Shown here one piece after another: positions 8,711 to 18,051 of a stretch of 33,916 bases of DNA (positions are counted from its first letter, which is position 1; each line of letters begins with the position of its first letter). The notes under the pieces are model-generated. The model was not told the DNA's origin. It saw nothing but the letters and a program-made list of their open reading frames with translations, and did not search any database. Location of the stretch: contig JADGEE010000024.1 in assembly GCA_016744535.1 (NCBI GenBank), forward strand, positions 1-33,916. The letters are read 5' to 3'. The translations under genes were made by a program, and so were the position numbers. The stretch comes from Campylobacteraceae bacterium (GTDB lineage: Bacteria; Campylobacterota; Campylobacteria; Campylobacterales; BB28).

Positions 8711-9919
8711 TTACATCTCTGATATTAAATCGTAAATTGGTCCCATAAGCCCTATCATAATAACTGCCATTAATCCACCGGCTACTAAAGTTACCATAGG
8801 TTGAATTACTTTTGGAATAGTATTTGATAAATCATCTACTTGTTTATAATAACTATCTGATAAAATTGTAAGTTGTCGCTCTAATACGCCATTTGTTTCA
8901 CCCATTTTAACCATTCTAACTGTAAATTTAGTAAATAAGTGAGCATCTCTTAGAGTTTCAGAAAAGCTTAAACCTGATTTCAATCCATCAACACTTTTAA
9001 TCATTTCTGATTTATAAATCGGATTACTTAAACTTTGATTTACTAACATAAGTGCTTCATATAGAGTTAATCCTGAACTTATTCCAACTTTTAAATACTC
9101 ACTAATAAAAGCTATATTAAATGACTTTATCATAACTGACGCAACTGGAACTCTTAAAAATAGTTTGCTCATTAATAATTTAAATAATTTACTTTGAGTA
9201 TATAAGAGTCTTATTAAAATTATAAAAGAGATACTCACGCCTATTATATGAAGTATATATTCATTTATAAAATCACTTGAAACTATCAAAAATTGAGTTA
9301 AAGGAGGTAACTCCATATCCATATCTTTAAAAAATCCAACAAGTTGAGGTACAACAAGCAACATCCAAGCAGCAATTACAACGAGCATTAATCCAACTGC
9401 AACTGAAGGATATATCATAGATTTTTTTATTTTCTGTTTTAGTAGTGCAATTTTTTTTAAAAAGTTTGCACTATTTTCTAATACTTCATCTAACCCTCCC
9501 GTCTCTTCGCCAATTTTAACAAGATTTATAACTATTTGAGAAAAATATTTTTCATACTCAGTAAAAGCACTTGAAAGTGTCTCTCCTGCATTTATTTGAG
9601 TATCTATTTTAAGAAGTATTTTTTTTACATTTGGATTTGTAGTATCTTCAATTACATCTTGTATCGCTTCATTTAATCTAACACCGTGTTTTAATCCTAT
9701 AGATAAATTATCTAAAATCTCTATAACTTCTTCTTGTTTTAGAGTTGGTTCAAACGCAGAAGCTAAAAATGATAATTTTTCAGGTAATTCAATAACTTTA
9801 ATAGCAATTTCGTTACTCTTTTCTAAAGTTTCAAATACTTTGGTTATATCTTCTGCTTTTATAAAATCAAATATTTTAATTCCCATTTCAGATATAGAAT
9901 ATACAAAATAGACACGCAT
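8711..9919 (-). CDS. PilC/GspF-family inner membrane platform protein
   Basis: A 402-residue polytopic protein of the T2SSF family, which forms the inner membrane platform that couples the assembly ATPase to pilin extraction. Two related T2SSF repeats are visible: the first has LDNLSIGLKHGVRLNEAI and IGEETGGLDEVLENSA, the second has ISEYLKVGISSGLTLYEAL and MGETNGVLERQL. Hydrophobic segments lie at about 170-195, 220-240 and 368-395. Length is normal for the family. AGGAG lies 10 bp before the ATG. It heads the pilin genes, but no GspE/PilB ATPase, secretin or prepilin peptidase is in the window, so the system must borrow these from elsewhere in the genome. Confidence 0.9.
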   Translation of the reverse strand: MRVYFVYSISEMGIKIFDFIKAEDITKVFETLEKSNEIAIKVIELPEKLSFLASAFEPTLKQEEVIEILDNLSIGLKHGVRLNEAIQDVIEDTTNPNVKKILLKIDTQINAGETLSSAFTEYEKYFSQIVINLVKIGEETGGLDEVLENSANFLKKIALLKQKIKKSMIYPSVAVGLMLVVIAAWMLLVVPQLVGFFKDMDMELPPLTQFLIVSSDFINEYILHIIGVSISFIILIRLLYTQSKLFKLLMSKLFLRVPVASVMIKSFNIAFISEYLKVGISSGLTLYEALMLVNQSLSNPIYKSEMIKSVDGLKSGLSFSETLRDAHLFTKFTVRMVKMGETNGVLERQLTILSDSYYKQVDDLSNTIPKVIQPMVTLVAGGLMAVIMIGLMGPIYDLISEM

Positions 9920-9937
9920 TATAAAATCACTCCTAAT

Positions 9938-10075
9938 TTAACCATTTAAATTTTCAAATTTTATTTTTTGTTCACACTCAAATAGACATTTTTCAAGAAG
10001 ATTAATTTTATCACTTTTCACTGCTTTTCTATAAACAACTTTAAAAATATTAAGTACATCTTCCTCAATTACCAT
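9938..10075 (-). CDS. Possible 45-residue small protein upstream of pilC/gspF-like gene
   Basis: An ATG at 10075 opens a 45-codon frame ending in TAA at 9938, 18 bp before the PilC/GspF gene and on the same strand. The peptide begins MVIEEDVLNIFKVVYRKAV and is a charged, probably helical sequence with two cysteines (CLFEC). A GGAAG motif lies upstream but farther than usual. No homologue was recognised. It is supported by its open frame in stop-rich AT DNA and by its operon-like position, and could still be chance. Confidence 0.4.
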   Translation of the reverse strand: MVIEEDVLNIFKVVYRKAVKSDKINLLEKCLFECEQKIKFENLNG

Positions 10076-10233
10076 ATAAATCAATACTCATTTAATATTC
10101 TTCCTATTTTTAATATAGCTAAAAATAGACTATTAAATAACTAATTGAACATGCCCCTAATAGTAAGACTTTTGATAATAAATTAGTCTGTTTATCTAGT
10201 GAACTATTTTCATTTTAATTATTTCATTTTTGT

Positions 10234-10239
10234 ATTATA
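10234..10239 (-). promoter_or_regulatory. Candidate -10 box for the pilin cluster
   Basis: TATAAT reads leftward at 10239-10234. Transcription from it would give a leader of roughly 150 bases before the small ORF at 10075. No good -35 box is visible, which is common for housekeeping promoters in Campylobacterota. Confidence 0.35.
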
Positions 10240-10283
10240 TCAAAATTAATTTTTCTAATTGATATTAAAACCCCTCTAAAAAA

Positions 10284-10292
10284 TGCTATAAT
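10284..10292 (+). promoter_or_regulatory. Candidate extended -10 promoter of the amidohydrolase gene
   Basis: TGCTATAAT (TGn plus TATAAT) lies 28 bp before the ATG at 10321. A TTGATA at 10259-10264 is too far away (22 bp) to be a normal -35 box, so the extended -10 is the main signal. Confidence 0.5.
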
Positions 10293-10320
10293 TTTTCATT
10301 ATACTATTAAAGGCATAACT

Positions 10321-11511
10321 ATGAATTCATTAAAAAAAGCAGTGTTTAAAACAATTGAAGAGATTAATGATAAAGTTATTAAAATAAGAAGAGATTTACA
10401 TCAACACCCTGAACTATCAGGTGCTGAGGAGCATACTAAATATTTAGTAAAGGGTGTTCTTGAGGCTTATGGAGTTGATGTAAAAGAGTTTAAAACTCAT
10501 CACGGTTTAATTGCTGAATTAAATGTTAATAAAAAAGCTAAAAGAGTGGCACTTAGAGGTGATATGGACGCATTGCCAATAAAAGAGAATACTGGTAAAA
10601 AATATACTTCTATGGAAAAAGGGGTAATGCACGCTTGTGGTCACGATAGTCATACTGCTGTACTTTTAGGAACTGCTATCGCTTTAGCTACTAATAGAGA
10701 TAAACTTAAAGGAAATATTAGATTTATCTTTCAACCATCAGAAGAGTCAGAAATTGGTGGGAGTGACGAGATGATAAAAGATGGTGCATTAAAAGGTATT
10801 GATGCAATCTTTGGACTTCACGCTTATCCTTATTTAAAAAGTGGACAAATTGGATATAAATATGGTGTAATGATGGCATCAGCGGATGTTTTTACGATTG
10901 AAATTTTTGGAAAATCAGCACACGGCGCGAGACCACACGAGGGAGTTGATGCAATTTTAGTCACTTCAATGATAGTAAATTCATTAAATCATATAGTTTC
11001 ACGCAGAATTGACCCTATTCATCCAGCTGTTATTTCATTAGGAACAATTGAGGGTGGAACTGCCCCAAATGTAATCTGTAATCACGTAGTTTTAACTGGA
11101 ACTGTAAGAACCGTTAATCACGATATTAGAAGTAATATTCCTAAAATGATGAAAAAATCAATTGATGGGGTTTGCAAATCAATGGGGGCAAAATATAATT
11201 TTGATTATAAGTTTATTATGCCTGAACTAATTAATGATAATAATATGACTTCACTTTTAGTAAAAGAGGCTAAAGAGATAATAGGAGAAAAAAATTGTAT
11301 CGATTTACTCGACCCTGTTATGGGTGGAGAGGATTTTTCAAGATATCTTGAGAGTGTACAAGGAACTTTTTTTAGATTGGGGACTTGTAATGAAAAAAAA
11401 TATACTTGTGAACCACAACATAATCCTAAATTTGATGTAGATGACGACGCCTTAAAAATTGGAATGAAAATACTCTCATCTACTGCATTGGAATTTTTAA
11501 ATGAAAAATAG
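10321..11511 (+). CDS. M20-family metal-dependent amidohydrolase (HipO/AmaA-like)
   Basis: A 396-residue M20D-type amidohydrolase, the group that includes hippurate hydrolase and N-acyl-amino-acid or IAA-conjugate hydrolases. These enzymes split an amide bond of an N-acylated amino acid using two metal ions in the cytoplasm. Visible motifs: DLHQHPELSG (25-34), LRGDMDALPI (78-87), HACGHDSHTAV (104-114, Cys106 and His108 as ligands), FQPSEESEIGG (137-147, catalytic and ligand Glu), GLHAYP (165-170), the dimerisation-domain HGARPHEGVDAI (201-212), and GGEDFSRYLE near the C-terminus. AAAGG lies 7 bp before the ATG. Its last 11 bp overlap the HATPase-GNAT gene, so the two are translationally coupled. 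The substrate cannot be read from sequence; hippurate is only one option. Confidence 0.9.
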   Translation: MNSLKKAVFKTIEEINDKVIKIRRDLHQHPELSGAEEHTKYLVKGVLEAYGVDVKEFKTHHGLIAELNVNKKAKRVALRGDMDALPIKENTGKKYTSMEKGVMHACGHDSHTAVLLGTAIALATNRDKLKGNIRFIFQPSEESEIGGSDEMIKDGALKGIDAIFGLHAYPYLKSGQIGYKYGVMMASADVFTIEIFGKSAHGARPHEGVDAILVTSMIVNSLNHIVSRRIDPIHPAVISLGTIEGGTAPNVICNHVVLTGTVRTVNHDIRSNIPKMMKKSIDGVCKSMGAKYNFDYKFIMPELINDNNMTSLLVKEAKEIIGEKNCIDLLDPVMGGEDFSRYLESVQGTFFRLGTCNEKKYTCEPQHNPKFDVDDDALKIGMKILSSTALEFLNEK

Positions 11512-12955
11512 TGTAGTTTTAAAAATACCAAATGATAAGAGATATTTTACTTTAGTTAAATCTACAATTAAAAAATTAGTAAAAAAATTCTTCAGTAAAA
11601 AAGAGATTAAAGATATAAATTTAGCCTTAAAAGAGTTAATAAATAATGTAATCAAACACGCTTATATAGAGACTGAAGGCTTAATTGAGATTGAAATCCA
11701 TATGTTTAACCAAGGTATTAGAATTGATGTAAAAGATTTTGGCTTTCCAATGTCTAAATTAAAACATTTAAGTTCTATTGTGGATTCAAATGAAGATAAT
11801 GGATTTAATAAAATTCATAAATTAGTTGATAAATTTGATTATATAAATTTAGGAAAAGATGGAAAAGTATTTACTATTATAAAATACCTATCAAAAATTA
11901 TAAATTTTGATGACATAAAGGTAGATGATGAAATTAAAATAGATTCAAATATAGATATAGATAATTTAAAAGTTAGATACTTTAAAATTGGAGATGAAGA
12001 GGCAGTTTCACAACTTATTTATTTAAATTATGGACATACTTACTATAAAGAGTATTTTTACTATCCTCAAAAAATATTAGAGTGTGAAAATAAAAAAATT
12101 TACTCAGTAGTTGCTGAAATTAATAATAAAGTTATAGGACACTTTGCACTTGCTAGAGTTGAAGACTCAAATATAGCAGAAATTGGAATTGCTGTTGTAA
12201 ATCCTATATATAAAGGTCTAGGGATTATGAACAAAATGTTTGATAAGATTTTAGCAAAATCAAAAGAGTTAAAACTTTTCGCGATATATGGTGAAGCCCT
12301 AATGTATCACGAATTTTCACAAAAAAGTAATTTAAGTCATAATTTTTGTGAATCTGCACTTGAAATTGGAAAAATTCCACAGGGTATTGAGATTAAAAAT
12401 AATAAATTGAGCCAAAATAATCAAAGAGGTTCAGTTTTGATTGGATATAAAATTCTATTTTATACTGAAAAAAAACTATATCTTCCTAAAGTATATAAAG
12501 AACAAATTTTGAGTATTTATAATAGTGCAAAAGAGTTAAATATTCAAGTTTTAAGTAATAATTTTGAAGTAAGTAAATACTCAATTTTAAGTTATAAATT
12601 TGACCCATTTTGCAATGTTGGTACTATCATAATTGATAGATATGGAAAGAATTTTGTTATAAAATTTAAAAAAATTATGTCATATCTACTCTCAAAACAT
12701 TGTGATATGATTTATGTAGATGTAAATTTAGAGCAAATAAGTAATATTGATGAAGTAGTTAAAATTTTAAATAGAGGAAAATTTTTTTATAGTGGAATAA
12801 TATTTTTTAAACATAAAAATTTTGACTATTTACATCTTCAATATAGACATAGTGATATTATAGGTGAAGATAATTTTATCTGTTACTCTAATTTTGCAAA
12901 AAAATTATATAAATTTATATTAAAAGATGAGTTGAGAGTTGAAAAACTAAAATAA
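11501..12955 (+). CDS. Fusion of RsbW-type HATPase domain with GNAT acetyltransferase domain
   Basis: A 484-residue protein. Residues 1-130 resemble the GHKL ATPase of anti-sigma/serine kinases: an N box LALKELINNVIKHAY (Glu45, Asn49) and a G1-like DVKDFGFPM (Asp76/Asp79), with a poor G2 box (NGFNKIHKLVD). Residues about 157-300 form a GNAT-like domain with VVAEINNKVIGHFAL and the acetyl-CoA loop NPIYKGLGIMNKM. The last 180 residues are unassigned and may be a degenerate second GNAT-like half. The gene overlaps the amidohydrolase by 11 bp, so the pair is probably co-expressed and may act together on acylated amino compounds. The kinase partner, if any, is not in the window. Similar HATPase-GNAT fusions exist in other bacteria as uncharacterised proteins, to my recollection. 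Confidence 0.7.
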   Translation: MKNSVVLKIPNDKRYFTLVKSTIKKLVKKFFSKKEIKDINLALKELINNVIKHAYIETEGLIEIEIHMFNQGIRIDVKDFGFPMSKLKHLSSIVDSNEDNGFNKIHKLVDKFDYINLGKDGKVFTIIKYLSKIINFDDIKVDDEIKIDSNIDIDNLKVRYFKIGDEEAVSQLIYLNYGHTYYKEYFYYPQKILECENKKIYSVVAEINNKVIGHFALARVEDSNIAEIGIAVVNPIYKGLGIMNKMFDKILAKSKELKLFAIYGEALMYHEFSQKSNLSHNFCESALEIGKIPQGIEIKNNKLSQNNQRGSVLIGYKILFYTEKKLYLPKVYKEQILSIYNSAKELNIQVLSNNFEVSKYSILSYKFDPFCNVGTIIIDRYGKNFVIKFKKIMSYLLSKHCDMIYVDVNLEQISNIDEVVKILNRGKFFYSGIIFFKHKNFDYLHLQYRHSDIIGEDNFICYSNFAKKLYKFILKDELRVEKLK

Positions 12956-13033
12956 GTGTTACAAATTGAAAAAAAACTCACTAAAATATCACTATTTTTA
13001 TTACTTTTAAGCTTTGTAAAAATAATATTTTCT

Positions 13034-13039
13034 TATAAT
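13034..13039 (+). promoter_or_regulatory. Candidate -10 box for the 333-residue gene
   Basis: TATAAT at 13034-13039, 44 bp before the ATG at 13084, in a 128-bp AT-rich gap after the previous gene. AAGAGG at 13071-13076 gives a 7-bp ribosome binding spacing. Confidence 0.4.
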
Positions 13040-13083
13040 AATTAATTCTTGATTTTATAAATAATTATTAAAGAGGTTTTTCT

Positions 13084-14085
13084 ATGAGTTTGACTAAAGA
13101 TAACAATATAGATTCAAACTCTATCAATGAGTTAGTTTCAGAGATTATTTCGTGTAAAGAGCTTCTATTAGATAATTTAAATATAAAAGGTGTAATTAAA
13201 ATAGAAGATGAGATAAAAGATAAAATATTTAATTTTATTGGTGATAATGATAAAAATAGAGATATTTCAAAACTTGTAATAAAAAAAGCTTTAAATTTAA
13301 ATGAGAGAGATGCTGTAATATATTTAAATGATAAGATAGTGATAAAAGCTTTTGCTCCACATTCAGAAAAGAGATATAAAGGACTTCCAGCAGATGAGTT
13401 AAGAGATTTAAAGAGTAGAATTTTTGAGAATGAATATGAGATAAAAATTCTTGTAATGGAAGTTGTTGAAGATTTAATGTCTGAAGATTTAAATTTTAAA
13501 AAAATTTCAAATATATATTTTATGAATAACTATCTTAAAATAATTCAAAAAAGAATTGTTCTCTTATTATCTAAAAAAATTGATGAAGAGAGAGTCTTAA
13601 TAGAGGGAATGGCAAATTATATATTAAGAGAAAGTTTTAATTTAATACTCAAAGTTATGTCAAATAATCTCTTAAAACTTATTATGAATAGAGATGAGAA
13701 TGCAGAGATGTTTGTAAATTATTATAATGGTGAAATTGAAGTTGATAAAAATGGGAAATATAAGAGACCAGAAATTACAGATAATAAAAATCAAAAGTTA
13801 AATACTTCAAGAGTAATAACTATCACAAGTTCATATAATCTATTTTTAACTCAAATTAAAAAAGTTGATAAAAATATTAAATATTTAGAAGAAGAAGTTA
13901 ATAGATTAAAAGAAAAAAATATAATAACTAAAATAGAAGAGACTAAACGAAATTTAAATCAAGAGAAAATAAAAAGAGAAAAAATAGTAAAAGTTCAAAA
14001 ATCAACTGAAGATAAATTTAATATAATAGTTGATGTTATGGCAAAAACATTACACAAAAAAAGAGTGAAATTAGAAAATATTTAA
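13084..14085 (+). CDS. Hypothetical protein with C-terminal coiled coil
   Basis: A 333-residue protein with no recognised family. It has no signal peptide or membrane segment and is probably cytoplasmic. Residues about 1-200 look all-helical, with charged amphipathic stretches. Residues about 265-310 have the heptad pattern of a coiled coil (KKVDKNIKYLEEEVNRLKEK and beyond), and the C-terminus is basic (KTLHKKRVKLENI). It is followed after 15 bp by the convergent diguanylate cyclase gene, so it seems to be transcribed alone. Codon use matches its neighbours. No function is proposed. Confidence 0.7.
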   Translation: MSLTKDNNIDSNSINELVSEIISCKELLLDNLNIKGVIKIEDEIKDKIFNFIGDNDKNRDISKLVIKKALNLNERDAVIYLNDKIVIKAFAPHSEKRYKGLPADELRDLKSRIFENEYEIKILVMEVVEDLMSEDLNFKKISNIYFMNNYLKIIQKRIVLLLSKKIDEERVLIEGMANYILRESFNLILKVMSNNLLKLIMNRDENAEMFVNYYNGEIEVDKNGKYKRPEITDNKNQKLNTSRVITITSSYNLFLTQIKKVDKNIKYLEEEVNRLKEKNIITKIEETKRNLNQEKIKREKIVKVQKSTEDKFNIIVDVMAKTLHKKRVKLENI

Positions 14086-14100
14086 GCTTTGTTTTTACTC

Positions 14101-15357
14101 TTATTTATTAATAGCCACTTGATTTCTACCATTATTTTTACAATAATATAACCCCTCATCAGCTTTTTTTATCATCATCTCTAAATTATCTTCTATACCG
14201 TAACAGACACCAATAGATACAGTGTACTTTATTGTATGTGCTAAAGCGTGTAAAATATTATTTTCAAAAGCTAACCGTATTTTTTCAAAAAGTATTTTTG
14301 TATTTTCTAAAGAGATATTTTCAAGTAATACACAAAACTCTTCTCCACCAAATCTAGCCATAAGATCTGAATCTCTTAAATTTTTATTTAAAATTTTAGC
14401 TATCTCTTTTATAGCTATATCTCCAATATTATGTCCATAAGTATCATTAATGTTTTTAAATTTATCAATATCAAACATTGCTACTACTAAATCTTTTTTT
14501 GCTCTTTTAGCTTTACGAAATGTCGCTTGACCAGTTTCAAAAAAATATCTTCTATTGTATGCACCTGTTAAAAAATCTTTATTTGCCATATCTCTTGTTT
14601 TTTGAAACAGTTCTAATATTTCAAGATTTGAGTTTACTCTAGTGCTTACTTCAATTTCAGAATAAGGTTTATTTATAAAATCATTTGCACCCATTTTTAT
14701 ACATTGAGCATGAACATCGATATCTTTATTCCCACTTAAAACTATTATTCCTAATTCGTCTTTATCATACTTTTCTCTAATTTTAAGAGTTAATTCTATA
14801 CCGTCCATTTCAGGCATATGATAATCTGTCAAAACTAGAGAGAATTTTTTATCGCTACTCTCTAAAATATCATAAGCATCTTTACCATTTTTTGCAGTTG
14901 TAACATTTAATTTTATTTTATTTAACATTTTAGTAGCAATTATAAGTTGCGTTGAAGAATCATCAACAACTAAAATATTTGTATCATAATTTTTTAAAAC
15001 TCTATCTATACTAGTTAATGTCTGTTTTAATACTTTTGGAGAATCTTTTAGTATAAAATCAATAACTCTTTTTTCTAAAATAATATTTTTTATATTTTGA
15101 CTAAGTAATCCAGTTAAAACTATTGTGGGAATATCCTTATTTATAGTTAAATCTACAACCTCACCATCATATCCATCAGGTAAATTTAAATCAATGACTC
15201 CTATATGAATAGTAATATCTTCATTTAAAATATAATTGGCTGCCTCTTTTACACTTTTTGCAGTTAATATTTTAATATTTTTAAAGCTATCATTTAAAGC
15301 TTTTGTTAGCATATTAATCACCAATGAACTATCATCTACTAAAAGTATTGTTTTCAT
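14101..15357 (-). CDS. Response regulator diguanylate cyclase (REC-REC-GGDEF)
   Basis: A 418-residue PleD-like protein that should make cyclic di-GMP from two GTP when phosphorylated. First receiver domain 1-118: acidic pair Asp8/Asp9, phospho-acceptor in VIDLNLPDG (Asp56), Lys104. Second receiver 126-245: DDSS (Asp132/133), LTDYHMPEMDG (Asp178), Lys230 in NKPYS. The GGDEF domain begins at DFLTGAYNRR (about 261) and carries an intact GGEEF (337-341), with the allosteric inhibitory site RDSD (328-331) exactly five residues ahead. The cyclase therefore looks active and feedback-inhibited. Both receivers keep their key residues. The partner kinase is not nearby. The neighbouring chemoreceptor and flagellar genes fit a motility/surface switch, which is inference. 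Confidence 0.93.
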   Translation of the reverse strand: MKTILLVDDSSLVINMLTKALNDSFKNIKILTAKSVKEAANYILNEDITIHIGVIDLNLPDGYDGEVVDLTINKDIPTIVLTGLLSQNIKNIILEKRVIDFILKDSPKVLKQTLTSIDRVLKNYDTNILVVDDSSTQLIIATKMLNKIKLNVTTAKNGKDAYDILESSDKKFSLVLTDYHMPEMDGIELTLKIREKYDKDELGIIVLSGNKDIDVHAQCIKMGANDFINKPYSEIEVSTRVNSNLEILELFQKTRDMANKDFLTGAYNRRYFFETGQATFRKAKRAKKDLVVAMFDIDKFKNINDTYGHNIGDIAIKEIAKILNKNLRDSDLMARFGGEEFCVLLENISLENTKILFEKIRLAFENNILHALAHTIKYTVSIGVCYGIEDNLEMMIKKADEGLYYCKNNGRNQVAINK

Positions 15358-15410
15358 AAATCCCTCTCTTATATATAAATAATAAATTTTAAAATAGAAA
15401 AAAGAGAACT

Positions 15411-16229
15411 TTAATCTAACTCACTAAACACTTTTTGTAGTGTTTTTGTAGTTCTCATAGCGGGTTTATCTCTTAACTCTTTCTCTTTTTGTTCAATCAT
15501 AAAAAATACTCCATCCATAGTTTTAGAGACTACAAATTCTTCTATATCAACATCAGTAAAATTTAAAGATTTAGGAATAAATGATGAAAACTCACCTATT
15601 ACATTTGTAATATTTGAAATACCTAAAGATTCTTTAGATGAATCATAGATAGTCTTTACACCATTATAATAATTTACAACTTCCGTCTCTGCTATACTCT
15701 CTTTTATAATTGGTGTTAAAGTTTTAATTAAGTCATTTTTAGTGCTTTTTTTAAAGTAATTAGTAGCTTCGTTATCAGCTCCAAAGAGAATTTTTTGCAC
15801 ATCTTTAAACTCCATTTTAGATATTGAATTTAAAAATATTTCAACAGTTTTTGGAACTGCTTTTTCAGCAGAGCGATTCATTGCAATGATTAACTCATCT
15901 AAATATTTCTCTTTTCCAATCTTTTGAAGTCCAGTTTTAATTAATAGTAGATTTTCAGGCAAAGGAATTGAAACATTAGAATTTTTTAAAAAACCATCTT
16001 TTTTGCCTAATGTATCAATTGCACTTTTTATTCCAATGTTTAAAGCATCTTTTAAACCAATTGCAATTTCATCACTACCTAATTTTGAATTTGTATTTAA
16101 AGCTGTATTTGATATAACACTTTTAGTAATATTTAAACCCTCATCTAACAAACTATCAAAAAATCCAGCATTTAAATTACTTAAAAGCAACATTGAAGAT
16201 ATAGAACTTATATAAAATAGTTTTTTCAT
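15411..16229 (-). CDS. DUF4197 family exported protein
   Basis: A 272-residue protein with a signal peptide (MKKLFYISSISSMLLLSNLNA) and the features of DUF4197: GLKDALNIGIKSAIDTLG near the N-terminus, then IPLPENL, and ILFGADNEATNYFKKST with a following TP.IKES block. Family members are periplasmic or outer-membrane-associated proteins of unknown function. Its ATG directly abuts the TAA of the chemoreceptor gene (TAAATG), so the two are almost certainly translated from one message. Confidence 0.82.
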   Translation of the reverse strand: MKKLFYISSISSMLLLSNLNAGFFDSLLDEGLNITKSVISNTALNTNSKLGSDEIAIGLKDALNIGIKSAIDTLGKKDGFLKNSNVSIPLPENLLLIKTGLQKIGKEKYLDELIIAMNRSAEKAVPKTVEIFLNSISKMEFKDVQKILFGADNEATNYFKKSTKNDLIKTLTPIIKESIAETEVVNYYNGVKTIYDSSKESLGISNITNVIGEFSSFIPKSLNFTDVDIEEFVVSKTMDGVFFMIEQKEKELRDKPAMRTTKTLQKVFSELD

Positions 16230-17918
16230 TTAGAAACTTTTCTTCTTAACATCTTCTAAAATACTAGAAGCCATATTTTTAACTTCATTTGCTACTTGAC
16301 TAACTTCATTAACTGTATTAGCATTATTTTGAGTTGTCTCATCAATCTCTGAAACAGCAGAATTAACTTGTGATATACTAGAAGTTTGCTCTTCAATACT
16401 TGAATCAATCTCCATAATTGATTGAGTTAAAACATTTACATTTGCATTAATTTCAGATAGAGATTTTTGAGTTCTTTCTGCAAGTTGTCGTACCTCATCA
16501 GCAACAACAGCAAATCCTCTACCGTGCTCACCTGCTCTTGCAGCTTCAATTGCTGCATTTAATGCAAGTAAATTTGTCTGTTCTGCAATGTCACTAATAA
16601 TCCCTACAACTGATTTAATATCACTTGATTGATTTACAACATCTTTTGCTTTAGTAGAAGTCTCTTCAATTGATTGTGTAATTTGCTCTATCGTAGCAGC
16701 AGTCTCTTCTATACTAGCAGCTTGTTGCATTGTTGCATTATTTAAATTTTCCATTTGAGTTTGTAAAAAGTCAGCTTTAGATAAAAGTTCATTAGAACTA
16801 TTCGCTGAATTATTTAACATTTCAACAATAGCTTCTCTTAATTTATTTATATTAATAAGAGATAGATTAAATACACCATCTTTTTCAATATTTGGCATAG
16901 ATAACTCATTTTTATAGTTGTAATTAGCATACTCGTCTAATGTATTGTTCATAGATACAAAATTAGCTTTATTAGCTTTAATAGAAGAGTTTACAACTTC
17001 TTTGAAGTTATTTAAAAATATATTAGGTACATTTTTTTCTATATATTGAGAATAGTAACCACGCTCTACTCTACCCATTACGCTCTCTGCTTCTGCTATT
17101 AAAAGATTGTCTTCTTTAAAACTATCTTCCATAGCATCTAAATATCTACTTAATTTAGTTACAACTTTGTTAATTTCATCTTCATCACTTGTAAAGTCAT
17201 TAATATTTAAATCTTCACGACTTTTTATAAGATTATTTAACAACTCATCAGTTCTTCTAATTGGTCCTAAAATATTATTAATAATAATTAAAGTAATAAA
17301 TATAGCAAATATTATTGATATAATCGTAGCTATTACAGTAAACGAAATCGTAAAATCAGAAGTTGATTGTTGTCCATCAAGTCTAACTTTAATTAATGCT
17401 TCTTCAGCATCAACAATTTCTTTTAATTTAGCTCTTAAAGCATCCATATATTTTTTACCATTACCATTTGCCATCATTTGAGCAATATTTTCTAACCCTT
17501 TACCACTTTTAGTTACATCTTTTCGTGCTTGAATTTCAGGTTTAGCAGATTCATTAATCCACCTCTCTTCCATTTTAGCAACTTCTTGCCATCTAGTTAC
17601 TTGAGTTGGATTATCGCTTGTTAATGTTTTCCCTTGAACTATAAGCTCATTAAAAGATTTTTTACCAGCGTAATATGGTTCTAAATACTCCTCTTTACCA
17701 GTAACTAAAAAACCTCTTTTTCCAGTTTCCATATCTACCATAGATGCACCGACAGATTCAGCAGTTCTAATTACTTCATAAGTATGATTTACCCACTTAG
17801 ATAAAGTTACCAATGAATGAACACTACTATAAACAACAACTGATATAGTTACCATTAATGCTAATATAACAATGTAACCTAGTGAAATTTTTGTTCCAAC
17901 TTTCAAGTTGTTTAACAT
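16230..17918 (-). CDS. Methyl-accepting chemotaxis protein with CHASE3 sensor domain
   Basis: A 562-residue transmembrane chemoreceptor. TM1 lies at about 11-33. A helical CHASE3-type sensor (about 38-185) follows, containing the family signature [22 protein letters not shown]2 is at about 191-213. A HAMP-like linker (about 214-265) and a second HAMP-like stretch ([16 protein letters not shown]) lead to the signalling helices. The CheA/CheW-contact hairpin tip is well conserved: [20 protein letters not shown] and [25 protein letters not shown]3 ligands are generally unknown. AAGGAA lies upstream of the ATG. It shares a transcript with the DUF4197 gene. Confidence 0.93.
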   Translation of the reverse strand: MLNNLKVGTKISLGYIVILALMVTISVVVYSSVHSLVTLSKWVNHTYEVIRTAESVGASMVDMETGKRGFLVTGKEEYLEPYYAGKKSFNELIVQGKTLTSDNPTQVTRWQEVAKMEERWINESAKPEIQARKDVTKSGKGLENIAQMMANGNGKKYMDALRAKLKEIVDAEEALIKVRLDGQQSTSDFTISFTVIATIISIIFAIFITLIIINNILGPIRRTDELLNNLIKSREDLNINDFTSDEDEINKVVTKLSRYLDAMEDSFKEDNLLIAEAESVMGRVERGYYSQYIEKNVPNIFLNNFKEVVNSSIKANKANFVSMNNTLDEYANYNYKNELSMPNIEKDGVFNLSLININKLREAIVEMLNNSANSSNELLSKADFLQTQMENLNNATMQQAASIEETAATIEQITQSIEETSTKAKDVVNQSSDIKSVVGIISDIAEQTNLLALNAAIEAARAGEHGRGFAVVADEVRQLAERTQKSLSEINANVNVLTQSIMEIDSSIEEQTSSISQVNSAVSEIDETTQNNANTVNEVSQVANEVKNMASSILEDVKKKSF

Positions 17919-18051
17919 AAAATATTCCTTTTTTTTATTTTTGTAATTTTTGTAATTAATCTTAACTAAATTATTTGTAAGAATTAATAAATTTAAAATT
18001 AAAAAGTTAGTAATATCTATTTAGATAATTATTTAAATAAAGGATATAAAA

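Larger units (their letters stand above)
10076..10320. other. Intergenic region between divergent transcription units
   Basis: This 245-bp AT-rich spacer separates the leftward pilin cluster from the rightward amidohydrolase gene. It holds one promoter candidate for each direction (given separately). A short imperfect inverted repeat (AGACT...AGTCT) lies near 10165-10190. No further gene was seen. Confidence 0.6.
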
